Source of the DNA: Coniella vitis
Lineage: Eukaryota; Ascomycota; Sordariomycetes; Diaporthales; Schizoparmaceae
Reading direction: 5' to 3'
Length of the DNA stretch: 64,000 nucleotides
Assembly (NCBI GenBank): GCA_011317545.1
Contig: WUJK01000010.1
Span: 372,001 to 436,000 of the forward strand
Below the pieces are notes generated by a model. That model saw nothing but the letters and a program-made list of their open reading frames with translations, did no database searches and was not told where the DNA came from. Each line of letters starts with the position of its first letter. Position 1 is the stretch's first letter. The position numbers and the translations under genes were made by a program. This document shows, piece by piece, positions 1-12,789 of the stretch.

Positions 1-2675
1 ACGTCTCACCCAACATCAAACTGCCAGACTAAAAGAACCCACGTCTTCCCACCCGCTTTTGCTTAGAAGCGTCCTTTCCTCTCGCACTAGAACCAAACGG
101 ACCGCATGGACAGGCTTCCATGCTCTCTCAATCCAGGCACCCGTTGTCTAGTCACCTTATCCCACGTGTTGCGGGAAGCGGTTTGCATCTTTTGCGGGGC
201 TTGATGAACGGTGCCGCCCGTTTGTCCTTTGGATGAGCTGACTTGATTGATTCCCTTTGTTTTTAGTTCATGTCGCATAACGAGAATCTCTTTTGGTGCT
301 TTGGTGGGTTTTTTTTGGGGGGGGGGGGGGCTGAGTGTTTTGTCTTTTTCTTCTTCTTCCAATCAGGATATAGTAGCTTCGGCTTCGGCATCTATCATTG
401 CCTGAAGAACAGAGCTGCAGGGGGAAAAAAAAGAGCCAAATCGAATTCCATAAACGTGCTAAGGATTGTGCATGAAATGTACAAGCTTCGTATATCATTT
501 CTACCAAGTATTGATTATATCAGTTTTGAACTAATTCCAACAGAGCCTGCACACCTTAAAAAAGTGAAATTTTGTTCTGTGTCACGCGACTTGGTCGTTT
601 GTTGGCCAGCTTTGATCCAAAGTCGGCATTCGAGGGTTTTGGTCCATAAATCACAAATTGCATCTGATTACTGATAAGTACTATATAAAGTGCTTCTGTA
701 CCATGTAAAACCCCAGCTTGAAAAGGACGAATATATGACAGCGCATAATTGCTTTACTGCACTACAGCAGTTGCGCCCTTTCAACCATGCCCAACCACCC
801 ACATCCTGAATTCTCTACTTACTATACATAATAAATACAATACCGGAAAAAGGGGGAAAGGGGTTGAAGAATTTCGCAATCCGTGCCACGGGAGAGCCAG
901 CGCGGATACTACTATAATACGCCTGCGCCGAAAGAAGAACTGAGATTATGTTTCAAGTTCTTGTCTCGGGTCATTTGCGGACGAAGACGTCTACTGCGAT
1001 GGAATGGACTGCATGTTGAGTACGTACCGAGGTAGACAGCTAGGTATCTGGGTATCTGGGTACCTAAGCACAGAGAATAAGAACATCTCGAATATGTCTG
1101 TCGAATTTGGCCTTTGATACGATTAGAAGCAGGAGTCATCACTAAAAGGTAAGTAGGTCTCACGGGCCACGACACTATCTCCACGTAATCATCAACATAA
1201 AAAATTATAATATGTGAACGCTGGGATTTATATGAGGCTCTAAAGCCAACTCTAAATGGGGAGGGGACAGCAGCAAGGCAGGGGTGACACGGGCCCGCCG
1301 CACGCAGCACAGGTCATTACTATGCATCTGAAGCGGGATATCGCGGAACCAACAAGCGTCCCAAAAGCCCAGGGCGCAGATCTTTTTATTGGTCACAAGC
1401 CACAAGCAACAGTCGAACCGTCCTGTTATTGAGGACGACCCCCTCCTCTTTCTTCCGTGCTGGCGAAGGGCATGAAAGAATCAAGAAACCCTGCTTTTAC
1501 TATCGTATAAAGCGGTTCGTCCAATGCGTTCACCACATACTACTATGCGCTGTTGGTGGTGACAAGCAAACATAGTCAAGAACGCAAAAGAGCTTGCTAT
1601 GACGACACTCTGAGGATGCGTAGCGGGCTGGAAAACACACCTGCGACTACTTACATCGTACACATATTATGTCCTTCTGCAATCGCCCAATATCATCATA
1701 ATCACACTGCAACTTTATGGCTGTTGTGTTACTCGAGATCCTTGTGCTGATAAAAGCAGTGTTGTGCCGTGTCTGACAGCTCTCTGGTTGCATGCTGCAA
1801 ACGCAGGAACCGCCTGGCAGGCAAAGCCGACCGCATTTTTTTCTAGCCGCATACCAGGATTCGGCCGTGGGGGTCGCATATCAGAGGAAAAAAGCGTGGA
1901 AAATTTTGACGTTCAAGATACAGTCAGCTCCCTAACAATCGTCGTCATCAGCAACAGCTCAGATGTCGACCATTTCACTGTTACATTAAGCTGCTCCTTC
2001 CTGTCTTGCTCTATCACCCTAGAAGCCAGGTCAAGATCATTTCGGAAGACTTGTGATAGCAGCGTTGTCGCGACAACGAGCGGCGGCGGCGGCGGCGGGG
2101 GGCTAGCTCTGCGGTGCTCAAACGTTTTGCCAGTGCAATTAGCTTGGATGCGCACAGCCTGCGTGGTGTCGCTTCGGCTATTGCTCTGCTCCATTAACAG
2201 AAAATGGGAGTGAGTCGCTCTACTAGGCCCAAGTTCGGTCTGGAGGGGGGTCGGGCTTCCTTTTCAATCTTGTCTTTGCTCCCGATATCGCCCGACCCCA
2301 TCGAGCTTGCGGTGCCCGGGGCGGTATTTTTCCTTCGCCAAGGTGCTGGGATAAAGTATCCACAGCCTTGAGTCTAGCAGTGGGTTTGGTGTGTCGCCAT
2401 GTAGCCTGCCCATTGGTCCGTGATTCGCACCTCGACGCCGGAACCGACCTCTCACGCCTGGCAGCAAGTAGGTGAGTGAAGTCTCTTGCTTTCTGCCACC
2501 GCCAGCCAGGTTCGGGTCCCCGTCCCACCCGATTCACCTGACCTCCGCTCTGTCCTTTTCCCTTCCACTCTCATTTTTTCACTCTTCCACACCAAGTAGC
2601 TCTGCATCTTGACCGATCCTCCCCTTCCATCAACAACTTTTTGTTCTTCAATCCCTCCCCGCTCCATCAGTCAAA
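1..2675. other. Gene-free stretch upstream of ATP9
   Basis: I see no open frame here with family resemblance, splice structure or fungal codon bias. It holds a T8G14 tract at 309-330 and a GGC-type triplet run at about 2081-2100. The last few hundred bases are pyrimidine-rich, as in many fungal promoters and 5' leaders, and probably contain the ATP9 promoter. Confidence 0.6.
309..330 (+). repeat. T8G14 homopolymer tract
   Basis: Eight T are followed directly by fourteen G. A nearly identical T8G13 tract lies in a GPI1 intron at 13142-13162, and a shorter T7G8 tract lies at 50523-50537. Confidence 0.9.
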
Positions 2676-3517
2676 ATGTCCGCCACCCGTGTCCTCGCCT
2701 CCCGCCTGGCTTCGTCCATGGCCACCAAGGCTGCTCGCCCTGCCATGCGTGCCCAGGTCGCCAAGCGCACCTTCACCACTGGTAAGGCTCACAACTCCCT
2801 CACAATTCGAGCTTATCGTCGCACACAACTTGTCGACCTCGAAACAAAACGTCATCGGCCCGGTATACCTTGAGGTCAATTGAGGCCTTCATCGACCTTA
2901 ATCGATGCTGGCAAACCGTATTGTCGCTGCTGCTGTAGCTGTAGCTCCCGTTCGATGCTGAGAAAAAGTCTTCTTTCCGCAGGCATGACCTCCCCCGTCC
3001 AGACCATGAAGCGCTCGAGCATCATCAACACCACCACCCGCTCCGCCTTCAAGCAGCAGACCCGCCCCTACAGCTCCGAGATGGCCAACGCCCTCGTTGA
3101 GGTCTCCAAGAACCTGGGTATGGGTTCCGCCGCCATCGGTCTGACTGGTGCTGGTATCGGTATCGGTCTCGTCTTCGCTGCTCTCCTGAACGGTGTCGCC
3201 CGTAACCCTGCCCTCCGTGGCCAGCTGTTCTCCTACGCCATTCTGGGTTTCGCTTTCGTCGAGGCCATTGGTCTTTTCGACCTCATGGTTGCCCTGATGG
3301 CCAAGTTCGTACGTGCAATCCTGCCGCGCTAAATCCCTCACATCACCGAAGCATCAGTGAAGTTTCTCTTGGCAATTCGCCACACACATGCCACATGGCC
3401 CGAAGCTTCTTCCCTTACAAGATCCACCATCCAACTTTTCCATCATCAGCATCCCCTACAGCTTTTTCGGCAACCGATTCAAGGCATAGAATCTGACATG
3501 TTTTACAACAGACTTAA
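2676..3517 (+). CDS. ATP9: ATP synthase subunit 9 (c-ring proteolipid), mitochondrial precursor
   Basis: This encodes the c subunit of the mitochondrial F1Fo ATP synthase rotor, which carries protons across the inner membrane. Exons are 2676-2781, 2983-3308 and 3512-3517, giving 145 residues. Residues 1 to about 64 form a basic import presequence rich in R, S, T and A. The mature part starts near RPYSSEMANA and would be 81 residues, as in Neurospora. It has two hydrophobic hairpin helices around the polar loop NGVARNPALRGQ. The proton-binding acid is E129 in FAFVEAIGLF. The last exon holds only the final Thr codon and the stop; the join restores the conserved ending LMAKFT. Third positions are strongly C-biased, which fits high expression. 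The family assignment is certain; the exon joins are inferred from frame and consensus. Confidence 0.97.
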
Positions 3518-5549
3518 GCGATTTCTTCAACATGTCTTTGACAGTTGGAGCCGGCCTTGCCACCACTTGATGGGCCGCATGCTTGCGAGAGGTACGGTGC
3601 AAAAGGACTCGTGCCGACCACTCGACGGCATTCATGACAAGCACGGGAGGAGCAATGGCGGCGTGTACTGCATTGGATGGGTTTGTGGCGGCAATCATAG
3701 ACCATAGATGGCAAAAAACCTGGGCAAACAAGTTTCCGGGAAATCTGTACAATAGGAAAATCCCAGCCCTCCCTGATCCACTGGATCATAACCCAAAGCG
3801 AATTCCTTGTTTCATGCTATTTTGGGTTTGGTTGATTTGTCTTTGGAATGGTGTGGGTAAGTCTTTCTAGCATCATGACGCCCGTGGCCTTGGGTGCCAA
3901 TGCTCAATGTGAAGTGTGACGGGTAGCTCTAGTGCCCAGCCAACGGCTCACGATAGAAGCTGTGCTAGCGACTCCCCTCAAATTGAGAGGTACGACCCGT
4001 TGACGCCATGGAAGGTTCCCATGCTCGACTCATGCTAGCTAGAGATTTGAGAGACAACCGACCAATCAACCGGGACGGACGCAGCAAGTCGATTTCCCGG
4101 TTGATTAAAACCTACTCGAAGTTCTGCCAAAAGAACCAGGTGTCTCCCACTGCACTCCGTTATCCTATGAGCAAGAGAGCCCCCGTTGTCCATCGTCGCC
4201 CGACCTCTGTCCCAAGCTCTTGATACCAGGTAGCTCGCGGCATTTTCTGGGGAAGCAGATCCATCCTCGGCGGGCCTTCTGGGTGTAAATCTGTGGGTCT
4301 CTTTGTGTGTTTCGCTCGGGCAATTGGCAGGGAGCCCCGATAGTTGGTGCGAGCTGGGCTGGTGCTCCAGTAAATCCAGGCTAAGGCAGGGACGGGGCGG
4401 TGGGCCCGATCTAATCGGAGCAAAGGCGACTCGCAATTCGCAGGCCACACACACAAAAGTTATAGGTTGATTTGCCTGTAGACCACCATCGTGGCTGCGC
4501 AAAACATCACTGAGAAGCCGTTGGTTTTCGTTCTTTGCAATGGAATGAACTTTGGCAAGGGGAAGAGAGAAATGAGGAGGTGGACGCGGTGTCGTTCAAG
4601 TCACCCTGGCCTTCCCCTCATTTCTGTTACGGAAATCACGTGTGTGCGTTGCTTGCACTTGCCAGTTGCTGTGTGTTCCCTGGTTGCGCCTTCTCCAAGA
4701 TGCCAAAGAGGCAGAGTCGCCTGATTTTACCCCACACTTTTTAGCCGTCTGCATACATAGTAGCATTGCACTGGCGAGGCAGGTGCCACAGAATGACTCT
4801 TGCTTGTGGTTGTAAATAGTAAATCGCTCTTGCAGTGTTACTTTGGTAGGTTTTCGATTTATCTTTTATCAGAATGCTAGCTTTCTGTTTTTGTGATTGA
4901 CAAGGCTATACTATGTAACAATGACAAGCACCACGAAGAACTTCGAGGGATTTTATCTTTGCTCGGGAGCAGACGGTACGGGCCGTCAGCAACTAGACAA
5001 TGTAAATAAAGGACTGCAACAAGGTACGAGAAACACCACTTTACGGCTAGTTGGGAACTTGCGACTCGGGGGCATTGTGTTGGTGACAGTAAGTAGCGAC
5101 TCCAAAATTGAAAGCAGGCCTTGTGCCTGTCAGTGACTAATTCGCCGCGCTGTAGATTGATTGTGGTGAACGAATACTACATCCTAGTACTGTTCGGCCA
5201 GCCAAATCCGAACCCCGCGGGTTTTGAGCCCAGCCATTCCGCGGATTCTTAGCTGCACGATGGGATCTATAACAGTGGAATCCCGCTACAATTCAACGTC
5301 GCGACCAAGATACGATTCTACCAAAAGCCGCGGGATTGAAACAGAGAGTTGCCTTTCGCAAGAGGAATGAAGAAATGGATTCAAGATATAAAGATGGGCA
5401 GGCCTTGCCTCGAAAAGTCAGATATCCTCTCATTAGACAACAGCAACAGAACCAACAGGCCAACACACCAAACACCAACTCGCTATACACATTGCATATC
5501 TTCGACAATTATCCTTTGATCTGATTTTACATCAAGCAAGAAAGTCATC
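3518..5549. other. Gene-free stretch between ATP9 and the SDR gene
   Basis: Short frames occur on both strands, but none shows a known domain, a start context or a splice pattern. I see nothing that supports a gene. It must contain the ATP9 3' end and the promoter of the dehydrogenase gene. Confidence 0.55.
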
Positions 5550-6663
5550 ATGCCCGGAACAAAGAGCGTCATGTCACAGTTTCTGTGTCCCACCAAGCCC
5601 ACAATCACCGAGACTGAAGTTCCCGATTTAACGGGCAAGGTAAGAACTGTTCTTCTTAGCCATCTATTGCATGTAGGACATCTGACTAATTCAAGAAGGT
5701 CGTCATTGTCACGGGCTCCAACACGGGTCTTGGAAAAGAAATCGCCCGCATCGTATACACGAAAAACGCCAGGGTCTACTTGATGGCACGATCCGAAGAA
5801 AAGACCCGACAAGCCATGGGCGACATTGAGAAATCAGCTCCTGCTTCGAGCGGCGAGCTCCGATTCATTCGGTTGGATCTCTCGGATCTGACCACCATCA
5901 AGGCTTCGGTCGATGAGTTCCTCGCCGCGGAAACGCAGCTACATCTTCTCTTCAACAACGCTGGTGTGGGCTATCCGGAGCAAGGCGCAACAACAAAGCA
6001 AGGCTATGAACTACAGCTGGGAGTCAACTGCGTGGGCCCTTTTGGCCTGACAAAGCTTCTCGCGCCTTGCATGGTTGCCACAGCCAAGACAACGGCTCCT
6101 GGAGCCGTTCGCATCATCTGGGTGTCGTCTTCTGCTACCGAGGCAGTCTTGCCTAAAAACATTCTGAAGAAATTGCCAGAGATGGTCAAGGAGAGCGCTC
6201 TGGACAAATACAGCTACAGCAAGCTTGGCAACTACCTGCACGCTGCCGAATTCGCAAACCGGTACAATGTGGACGGCGTCCTATCAGTGCCCTTGAACCC
6301 CGGGGCTCTTGACTCGGATTTTTGGCGCACGCAGGGAGGCATCACAACGGCCATCCTTCGCAAAACAATCCTGCATCCTCCAGTGTATGGAGCTTACACT
6401 TGTCTGTTTGCTGCTTTCTCGCCTGAATTGACTACTCAATCTCCTGGTTGCTTCGGTAAGTTTGTGGTTGTCTCCCTCTTCCCAAGCGGCCCTCCGTGGC
6501 AGGCCATGTGCTAATACCACTTTTTCTAGTCGCTCCGTGGGGCCAGTTTTGGAAATTGTCCAAGGACTATACCGATGCTATCCGTACAGAAGCTGAAGGC
6601 GGCAGTGGCATTGCTCGCCAATTCTGGGATTGGAGTGAAGCTCAATGCGAATCGTACCTATGA
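5550..6663 (+). CDS. Short-chain dehydrogenase/reductase (retinol dehydrogenase-like)
   Basis: This is a classical SDR oxidoreductase using NAD(P)H, with unknown substrate. Exons are 5550-5639, 5699-6455 and 6530-6663, about 326 residues. The Rossmann glycine motif is TGSNTGLG at residues 35-42, the structural motif is LLFNNAGVG, and the catalytic pair is Y201 and K205 in YSYSK. The protein ends with a typical fungal tail (QFWDWSEAQ). Intron 1 ends in a tandem acceptor, AAGAAG, so one lysine may be present or absent. There is no signal peptide or obvious membrane helix. It resembles the fungal retinol-dehydrogenase or WW-domain-oxidoreductase-like SDRs that are common in secondary and lipid metabolism, but no biosynthetic cluster surrounds it. 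The next gene on the same strand is a Zn2Cys6 regulator about 700 bp away; a regulatory link is possible but only a guess. Confidence 0.9.
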
Positions 6664-7371
6664 TGATGGGATGGTGCTGTTCACGGATCTGAAGGATATC
6701 GGAACTATCATTCTTGGACCGTTTCGCAAGCATGTGCTTTTTTTTCTTCTCAACGCTGTGATGTTGTGGCATAGATGGATAATTAGAGTCTGGTAATTTA
6801 GCAATTGATTTCTTTGATCGTGAACTAGTCGGGTCCCTTGCCATACTAATCATGCCTTTTTTGGTGCGTTGATTGTCTTGGTTCTTCTGTGCTTGGACAT
6901 ATGGTTTTGTTTAACATCCAACTACAAATAGACACTAGTATAAGAGGCTACGGTATTCCTCGCTGGCATGCAACACACTCCTCCGTTCGATCTATTGTCT
7001 TGGGGTGATTCCTTATCTGTGACGAGATAATCAACAGATAATCCCACTTGTCAGCAGTATTAAAACAATTCTGATTCCTTTGCGGCGTAGCATAAGCGAT
7101 CACGGTGCTGAGCACCTTTGCAGCACTAGCGTTGCAGCCTCTTGGCTCTATCCACTGAGCGTCAAATCCAGGGCGGTTCAGACTTCTTCCTTTCACTGCT
7201 GTGCCGCATTTAGCGAACATCCTAGCATGGACAAGGACATATGATCACCAAGCCCTTCCGCGTGCTGGGATTCTTACTTTGTCGGCTTCAGACTGATGAC
7301 TCCGCTCTTGTTCTATAGCGGTTGACCTCTTCAACTAGCACACCCTCGGGACTTCCAAGGCTTGGCTCAAC
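6664..7371. other. Intergenic region, SDR to transcription factor
   Basis: About 700 bp hold the 3' end of the dehydrogenase gene and the promoter of the regulator. No open frame with support was seen. Confidence 0.6.
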
Positions 7372-9759
7372 ATGGCTCCAGACAGCAGCACCACAACCTC
7401 TGGCTCATTGGAGCCGGCGTCGTACGGAAAGGCGTGCGCCGGATGTGTCCGCGCAAAATGCAAGTGCTTTTACCGCGCTGATGGATCGGGTTGTGAGCGG
7501 TGAGTTATTGATAGCTGCTTCCTTCTTTTTCCTTTGGCCGATGAAACCAAACTCGGCGTTATCTGATCGACACGCCCGTGCAGATGCCAGCGCCTTGGGA
7601 AGGCATGCAAGCCAGCCAAAACCACGCGCAAGCGCAAAATAGATGGAGTCCCTTTGCCAGAGGAGCAAGCACGGTCCGCCCCGCCTCCTCAACCGTCGTC
7701 GTCGTCGTCGTCAACGGTACCTGTGATGACGGCAGTGCCAGTCCAATCCAGACTCGAGGAGAAACTCGACGATCTCGTGAGCCTGCTGCGCGCACAAGCA
7801 GCAGGAAGGGGCGCTTCGCAGGTTCCCGACATTGTACCAGGCTCTGGTTCGGATAAGATTGTCACGCCAAGCACCAGCTCCGCCTCGATGTCTACGGACT
7901 CGCCGAGTTCTTGTTCCGCCACTACTGCCGCGACATATCGTGGGAAAGCACCCGATGTACTCATTGACATGAATTCCACGAGTGTACTCCAGCTGCTTCG
8001 ACCCACGAACGCCGCCAATGCCCACGCAAAAGAGGCGTCTGTGATCCACGGAGACATTGCGCTGCACGTGGATCAGATCTCAGAGGCAGTCGCAGAGGAG
8101 AGCCTAGCTATCTTTCGCGAGGTTTTCCTGTCGACGTTCCCGGCTGTACATATCCCAGAGGGTATGAAAGCTGCTGAGCTTCGGGCGCAAAAGCCGTTCC
8201 TGTGGCTCGTTGTCATGGCGCTGACTGCTCGAGATGTTGCGATGCAGTTTGCAATGGAGGAGACGATTTGGGGCGTGATTTCGAAGAGGGTTGTTGTGCA
8301 GCAGCTTGCGTCGCTGGATTTGTTGTTGGGGGTTGTTTGTTTTGCTTCTTGGTATATACTTCTTCGACGTGTTCTACCATGTGACCAAGGTACTAAAGAA
8401 AGAACAGGTCACACTATTATAAGCAAGACAAGCCGTTCATGACCATGTTGTCACAGGTCGCTGTCGTCATGGCATTCGAGTTGGGGCTCCACAAAGATGT
8501 CGCTGCACTCTCAACCCACCGAGCGATTTCAGCGAAGGCTGAAAACAGACTGCGTTACCAGGAACAAGTTGGCAACAAGCAAAAAGCACCAAGTCTGGAA
8601 GAACGGCGCAGTATTCTTGCAGTGTTCCATTTGACGTCTGCGTGAGTGAGAATGACATCTGGATATGTTACCGCGATTGAAACTCTTTCACTGACTGCCT
8701 TACGCAGGTCGTGGATATCGTATCGGAAGACAGAGCCTCTCCGTTGGACAAGGTGCCTCGACAGCTGTTTGAACATTCTCGCAGAAGGCCAAGAGACAAA
8801 GCTGGATATTCTTTTGGCTACTCAAATCAAGTGCCAGATCATCACAAACTCCCTGACCTGCCTACATCTGGACGAGGATGCTAGAGAGGACGCACCGAGC
8901 GTACCGTCAAAGGGCCTCATCATGGCTATGCTTGGCCGGCTCAAGGACCTCCGTCAAAGCCTTCCAGACTCCATAGCCTCGGATAGTAAGCCCCCAAATG
9001 TACCTAATGTACAAGAAGATATCAAATATATTGATCAGGATCCTAGGAATCGCCCAATTCTATCTAACTAGTGCGGAGACCACCATCCTTGAATCCTTTC
9101 TCAGCACCCCGCACTCACCCACAACAGCAACAAACAGCAGCGCAACGGGCACATCACACTTTCGTCGCCTCCAAGACCTCGAATCTATTCTCACTAGCGT
9201 CGAGCGCTGGCTTAATCTCTTCCTCGACATGCCCCTGCGCTACTGGCTCGGCACAACAATGGACACCTTTTCGCAGCTCACACACAGCCTCGTCGTACTC
9301 TTCCGCCTCTCGACGCACCAAGAGCCCGGATGCGGCTGGGACCGCGACGAGGTGCGCCGGCGAGCCGATGTACTTGCAATTCTCGACCGTGCATGCGAGC
9401 TCATGGACGCTGTGCCCGGCCACTTGGGCATCGTAGATGCCGAGGGTCCGAGGAGCGGACTGTTCTTCAAGACGCCGTACTTGCTTCGAGCCATCAAATC
9501 ACTCTTTGCGGCAGAGTTGGGGGCGCAGTCAAGGCAAATTCCAGATGAGGGGGTAGCCTCAAGACTAGCTGGAGGTTCCGACTTGCGCAGACAAGACTAT
9601 GTGACCATGAAACATGCGCAGGTGCCGTTTCTTGGAAATGAGGATGCCAATTTTAGCCTTTCCAACGAGCCTTGGTGGCTGAGTGATCTCCTGAACATGG
9701 GTCCATCATGGGATGTTGACCCCGAGGAGCTCTTATATACCCCGTATGTTGCATACTAG
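7372..9759 (+). CDS. Zn2Cys6 fungal transcription factor
   Basis: This is a nuclear DNA-binding regulator of 706 residues. Exons are 7372-7499, 7584-8351, 8408-8641, 8708-8985 and 9047-9759. The zinc cluster is complete: C22-X2-C25-X6-C32-X8-C41-X2-C44-X6-C51, followed by a basic stretch TTRKRK. Intron 1 splits the cluster inside codon 43. A short leucine-rich coil (LEEKLDDLVSLLRAQ) follows at about residues 100-114. The middle shows the usual fungal regulator signatures: FASWSHYYKQDKPF, VAVVMAFELGLHKD and EPLRWT. The joins at 8351/8408 and 8985/9047 are chosen because they restore these conserved runs in frame. The CQRLGKACK ending of the cluster recalls War1-type regulators, but the target genes cannot be named from sequence. 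All five exons are in frame and end at a clean stop. Confidence 0.92.
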
Positions 9760-12700
9760 GCATAAACCTGAGTTTTCAGGGCTGCTGAAGCCTACAAACA
9801 AGACCGAATCGAGGGAAAGACGGTATGTTTCTCCCTTTGTCACCTGCTCAAATGCCCACCAATATTACCAAATCCGATTTTGGCTGCAACCAGACTGAGA
9901 GGCTAAAGCTCCTTTTCGTAAAACCTTCAGAGGCAGGGAGCGTCTATGCTCATATACTCAGTGGCGAACAATCTCAGGACAGCCTTCTAATGGCAGCCGT
10001 GATGCCGGTCTTGGTCACAGGATGGAGCTTTTTCCAAACCATATCAGGTCAAATCACAAGCACAATTTACGCGTGTGGATCAAGACGGAGCCGAGTGTAC
10101 CAACGGCAAGAGCAATCATTGCACGACATCGGCAGTCACAGGTGAACGCGACTTTATGGGCGCTCTTTCCCTTGCTCAAATGATACAGCTGCCCCCCAAA
10201 GTCCCTACTTGCCTAGGAAGGTACGTAGTACCCGTCCACTTAGGTAGTCAGTGAACCACGTTCCCCCTTCCTGCACCCACAACTTTCAACTTTGGTAACA
10301 GTTTCTGTCCTGCACCTGTTTTCACTCACCCAGAATTGGATTGAACCTCTTCACTTCACCTTTTTCGAGTTCAAATCACGTCAATTGCTCCTCCAACGCC
10401 GATACTTGGATCTTAACACGATGGTAGGCTGTGGACGTGGACATTCCCGAGAGGCCTTTCGTCAGTCAGACACTCAAGACCGCCATGAATGTCAGCATTG
10501 GAGTGAAAAGGAAGCCGGTCAGTGTGGCGACGATCGAAAGTCATGATTGCGGTTAACAGAACCCAGGAAGCCCTTGACGGTCATCAGTCACACTGTCACT
10601 GTCATCCTCATCATCCGGAGAGGCTACGGCGGAATTGTATCGTGCTGAGGCTGCCAGGCGTAATATCCATGCCGAAACAAGGAGTATCTCAATGCAGATA
10701 CCGACTCCGATGTTGAGCTTGGTAAATCTGGCTGAGGTGTGAGTGGCACTGGAAGCGGCGCAAACATCCATTCAGGGAAGCGGTCAGAGAAACAAACACA
10801 TCCTATCTATTGTTTGACCATGCAATAGTGGCATTCAGTACCTGGAAGAAGAAGACGCACGGTATGATATGGCCGCAAGAGTGATCAGAGACCAAGGAGG
10901 CATCGTGTAACACCCGGACTTTTGACTACGCGCCAACCCGCCCAATAAAGCACTTCTCGACCCGCTCGTGCCGAAAGGCTGTCCATATCCTTTCCACCTC
11001 AGATACGTACACCAAGAACAAAATAGTATCAACACTGTGTTTCAGACTTGTGCATCGTCCACTCAGACATATGAGGCCTTGAAGCAACATGTCCAGGAAT
11101 AAGGAATACACCGAATGGATCCCGTGTGGGCTTGCCAGGCTTGTATTCGGAGCAGGATGCTTGATATAAGCAGTCGCGATCATGACAAGAAGGCACGGGC
11201 TTCAAGAGAAGCATAGTAAAGTCTTAAACCTACCAGCATAGGAAGCCTTTACTACCCTTTCTATAATATACAAGCGTTACTACGCCAGCCATATTGATCG
11301 TTCCAGAATACTCGCAATCTTCAATGTTCTGCATTCTCACCTCGTCATCTACCACGCACCCATCGCTGCCGACTCGATCGCCATTACGCAGGAGGTTTGT
11401 ATCTGCTGCCAGTCGCCACATATCAGCTGGGAGGCTTCCTACTGTGTCTGGAGAAACATTGTTGTGTCGTGCTTTTTCGCGGGCGATCCTTGTCAGCTGG
11501 TGTACTGGACCGAGACAGTATGTTGTTTACAACTGCGCTACTCCTGGACCACAAGACACCCCCGGCATGGCCTGTCTCTCCACTGAATGATTTCAAGATA
11601 ACCGAATGTGCCGTGTACCAGCTCAAAGCGCAATTACGCATGACCATGGGCATGTATGATTGCTTGACAGCCGTTGGTTCCACGATGTCGCTTCTCCTGC
11701 GCAATGAGTTGCTATAACATATCGCTATAACTTGACCTTCGTATGGCATTTGAATGCACAACCCCCACCAAAAGATCTGTAGTAAGGGGCCTAGTCACAA
11801 GCGCACGCTCTTCACATTCATACGTTAAAAGATGCCTACCGCAAGAGGTGGTACAATGTACAACATGAGGAGGAACATCACAGACAATGAGCCTCGAGGT
11901 TTATTTCTGTTTTACATATATTAAAGAGGTGTGAGAGTAGGCCATAGTAGGTCTAAGCTCAAAGGGTTCCTGTCATCTCACAGACAAAGAATAACCACCT
12001 CCTCCAGATGAGTGCGACTTTTGCTTCACCACCACCACCTCCTCGGTTCTTGTTACAACAGCAGTGACCCCTTCCACATCGCCAGATCTAAAGCAGCTAC
12101 TTGACCAGCTGAGAAACACTGGGTGAAACATCCCATGTAATTCTGTATATAATAAAAATCTTTTCCTCTCCACGGCTGATCGCCGCCAGCAGCCAAGTAA
12201 CTAGCGCTTGGCACGTATTGATGCTATCCTTGACAAGTTCGGCAGACACACAGAGTGTACCAGCCAGACGGCGCCATAAAATATCGCCAACGAGAGGATC
12301 GGGTTCTTGGTCATTCCCTAGGATCGTGCCCTGGAACGATTTCATTTCACGGAAGCTCGGGATACGGTGCGCTGGCTTAGTAACCCCTTTCTCGACGATG
12401 CTCCTCGAGGGCACTTTGACAAAATGCAGATGTGTGGAGAAAGTCTCACCTTGCTCGCCTGCTGATCTGCTTGGTTCACGTAACGACATCAGCAATGCTA
12501 GCGGACAACGCGATACTATTTGGTCCACCAGCCTCGTGTTGTAAATTTGCAAGGTCCCAAGGAAGCGTGGATCGCGTGGACGGTCGTCCTGCTAATCTCT
12601 CGTCTACCTTTCACCAAACCAACAATTCACAATAGCAACGTCCTCCATCACGGAGGGAATCTTACGAAACGAAAAGAGGTGATTGGGAATCAATACCCGC

Positions 12701-12789
12701 CTGTATCATCACTCTATCAATCGTCAACTCTTCGTGTACCTGCGCACCTAGCGGGAAAGGCACACCCCCGCAGCATCCATGGGGTCATA
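9760..12789. other. 3-kb region with no intact gene; coding debris
   Basis: No complete gene is visible. Frames between about 10,600 and 11,600 on the + strand have protein-like composition but are broken by many stops and frame changes (see the pseudogene entry). A minus frame of about 150 codons at 12,097-12,552 lacks an ATG at its head and matches nothing I recognise. Confidence 0.45.
10600..11600 (+). pseudogene. Decayed coding segments, possibly an SF1 helicase remnant
   Basis: Short coding-like runs follow one another on the + strand. One starts SSSSSGEATAELYRAEAARR near 10,605. An open run at about 10,928-11,114 includes ANPPNKALLDPLVPKGCPYP. Another at about 11,400-11,580 contains FFAGDPCQLVYW and later RHPRHGLSLH. 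The GDPCQL run resembles motif III (GDxxQL) of UvrD/Dna2-type superfamily 1 helicases, and RHGLSLH could be the segment before the conserved YRM of that family. In-frame TGA and TAA codons and frame changes break the runs. I see no start and no Walker A motif. The helicase link is a weak inference from a few motifs; the pieces may not belong to one gene. Confidence 0.3.

Noticed and set aside
5550..9759. SDR plus Zn2Cys6 regulator as a secondary-metabolite cluster
   Set aside because: No polyketide, peptide or terpene synthase and no P450 lies nearby; the flanks are ATP9 and GPI1.
12097..12552. Minus-strand frame of about 150 codons downstream of GPI1
   Set aside because: No ATG at its head, no recognised motif and no splice partner; left as unexplained rather than called a gene.
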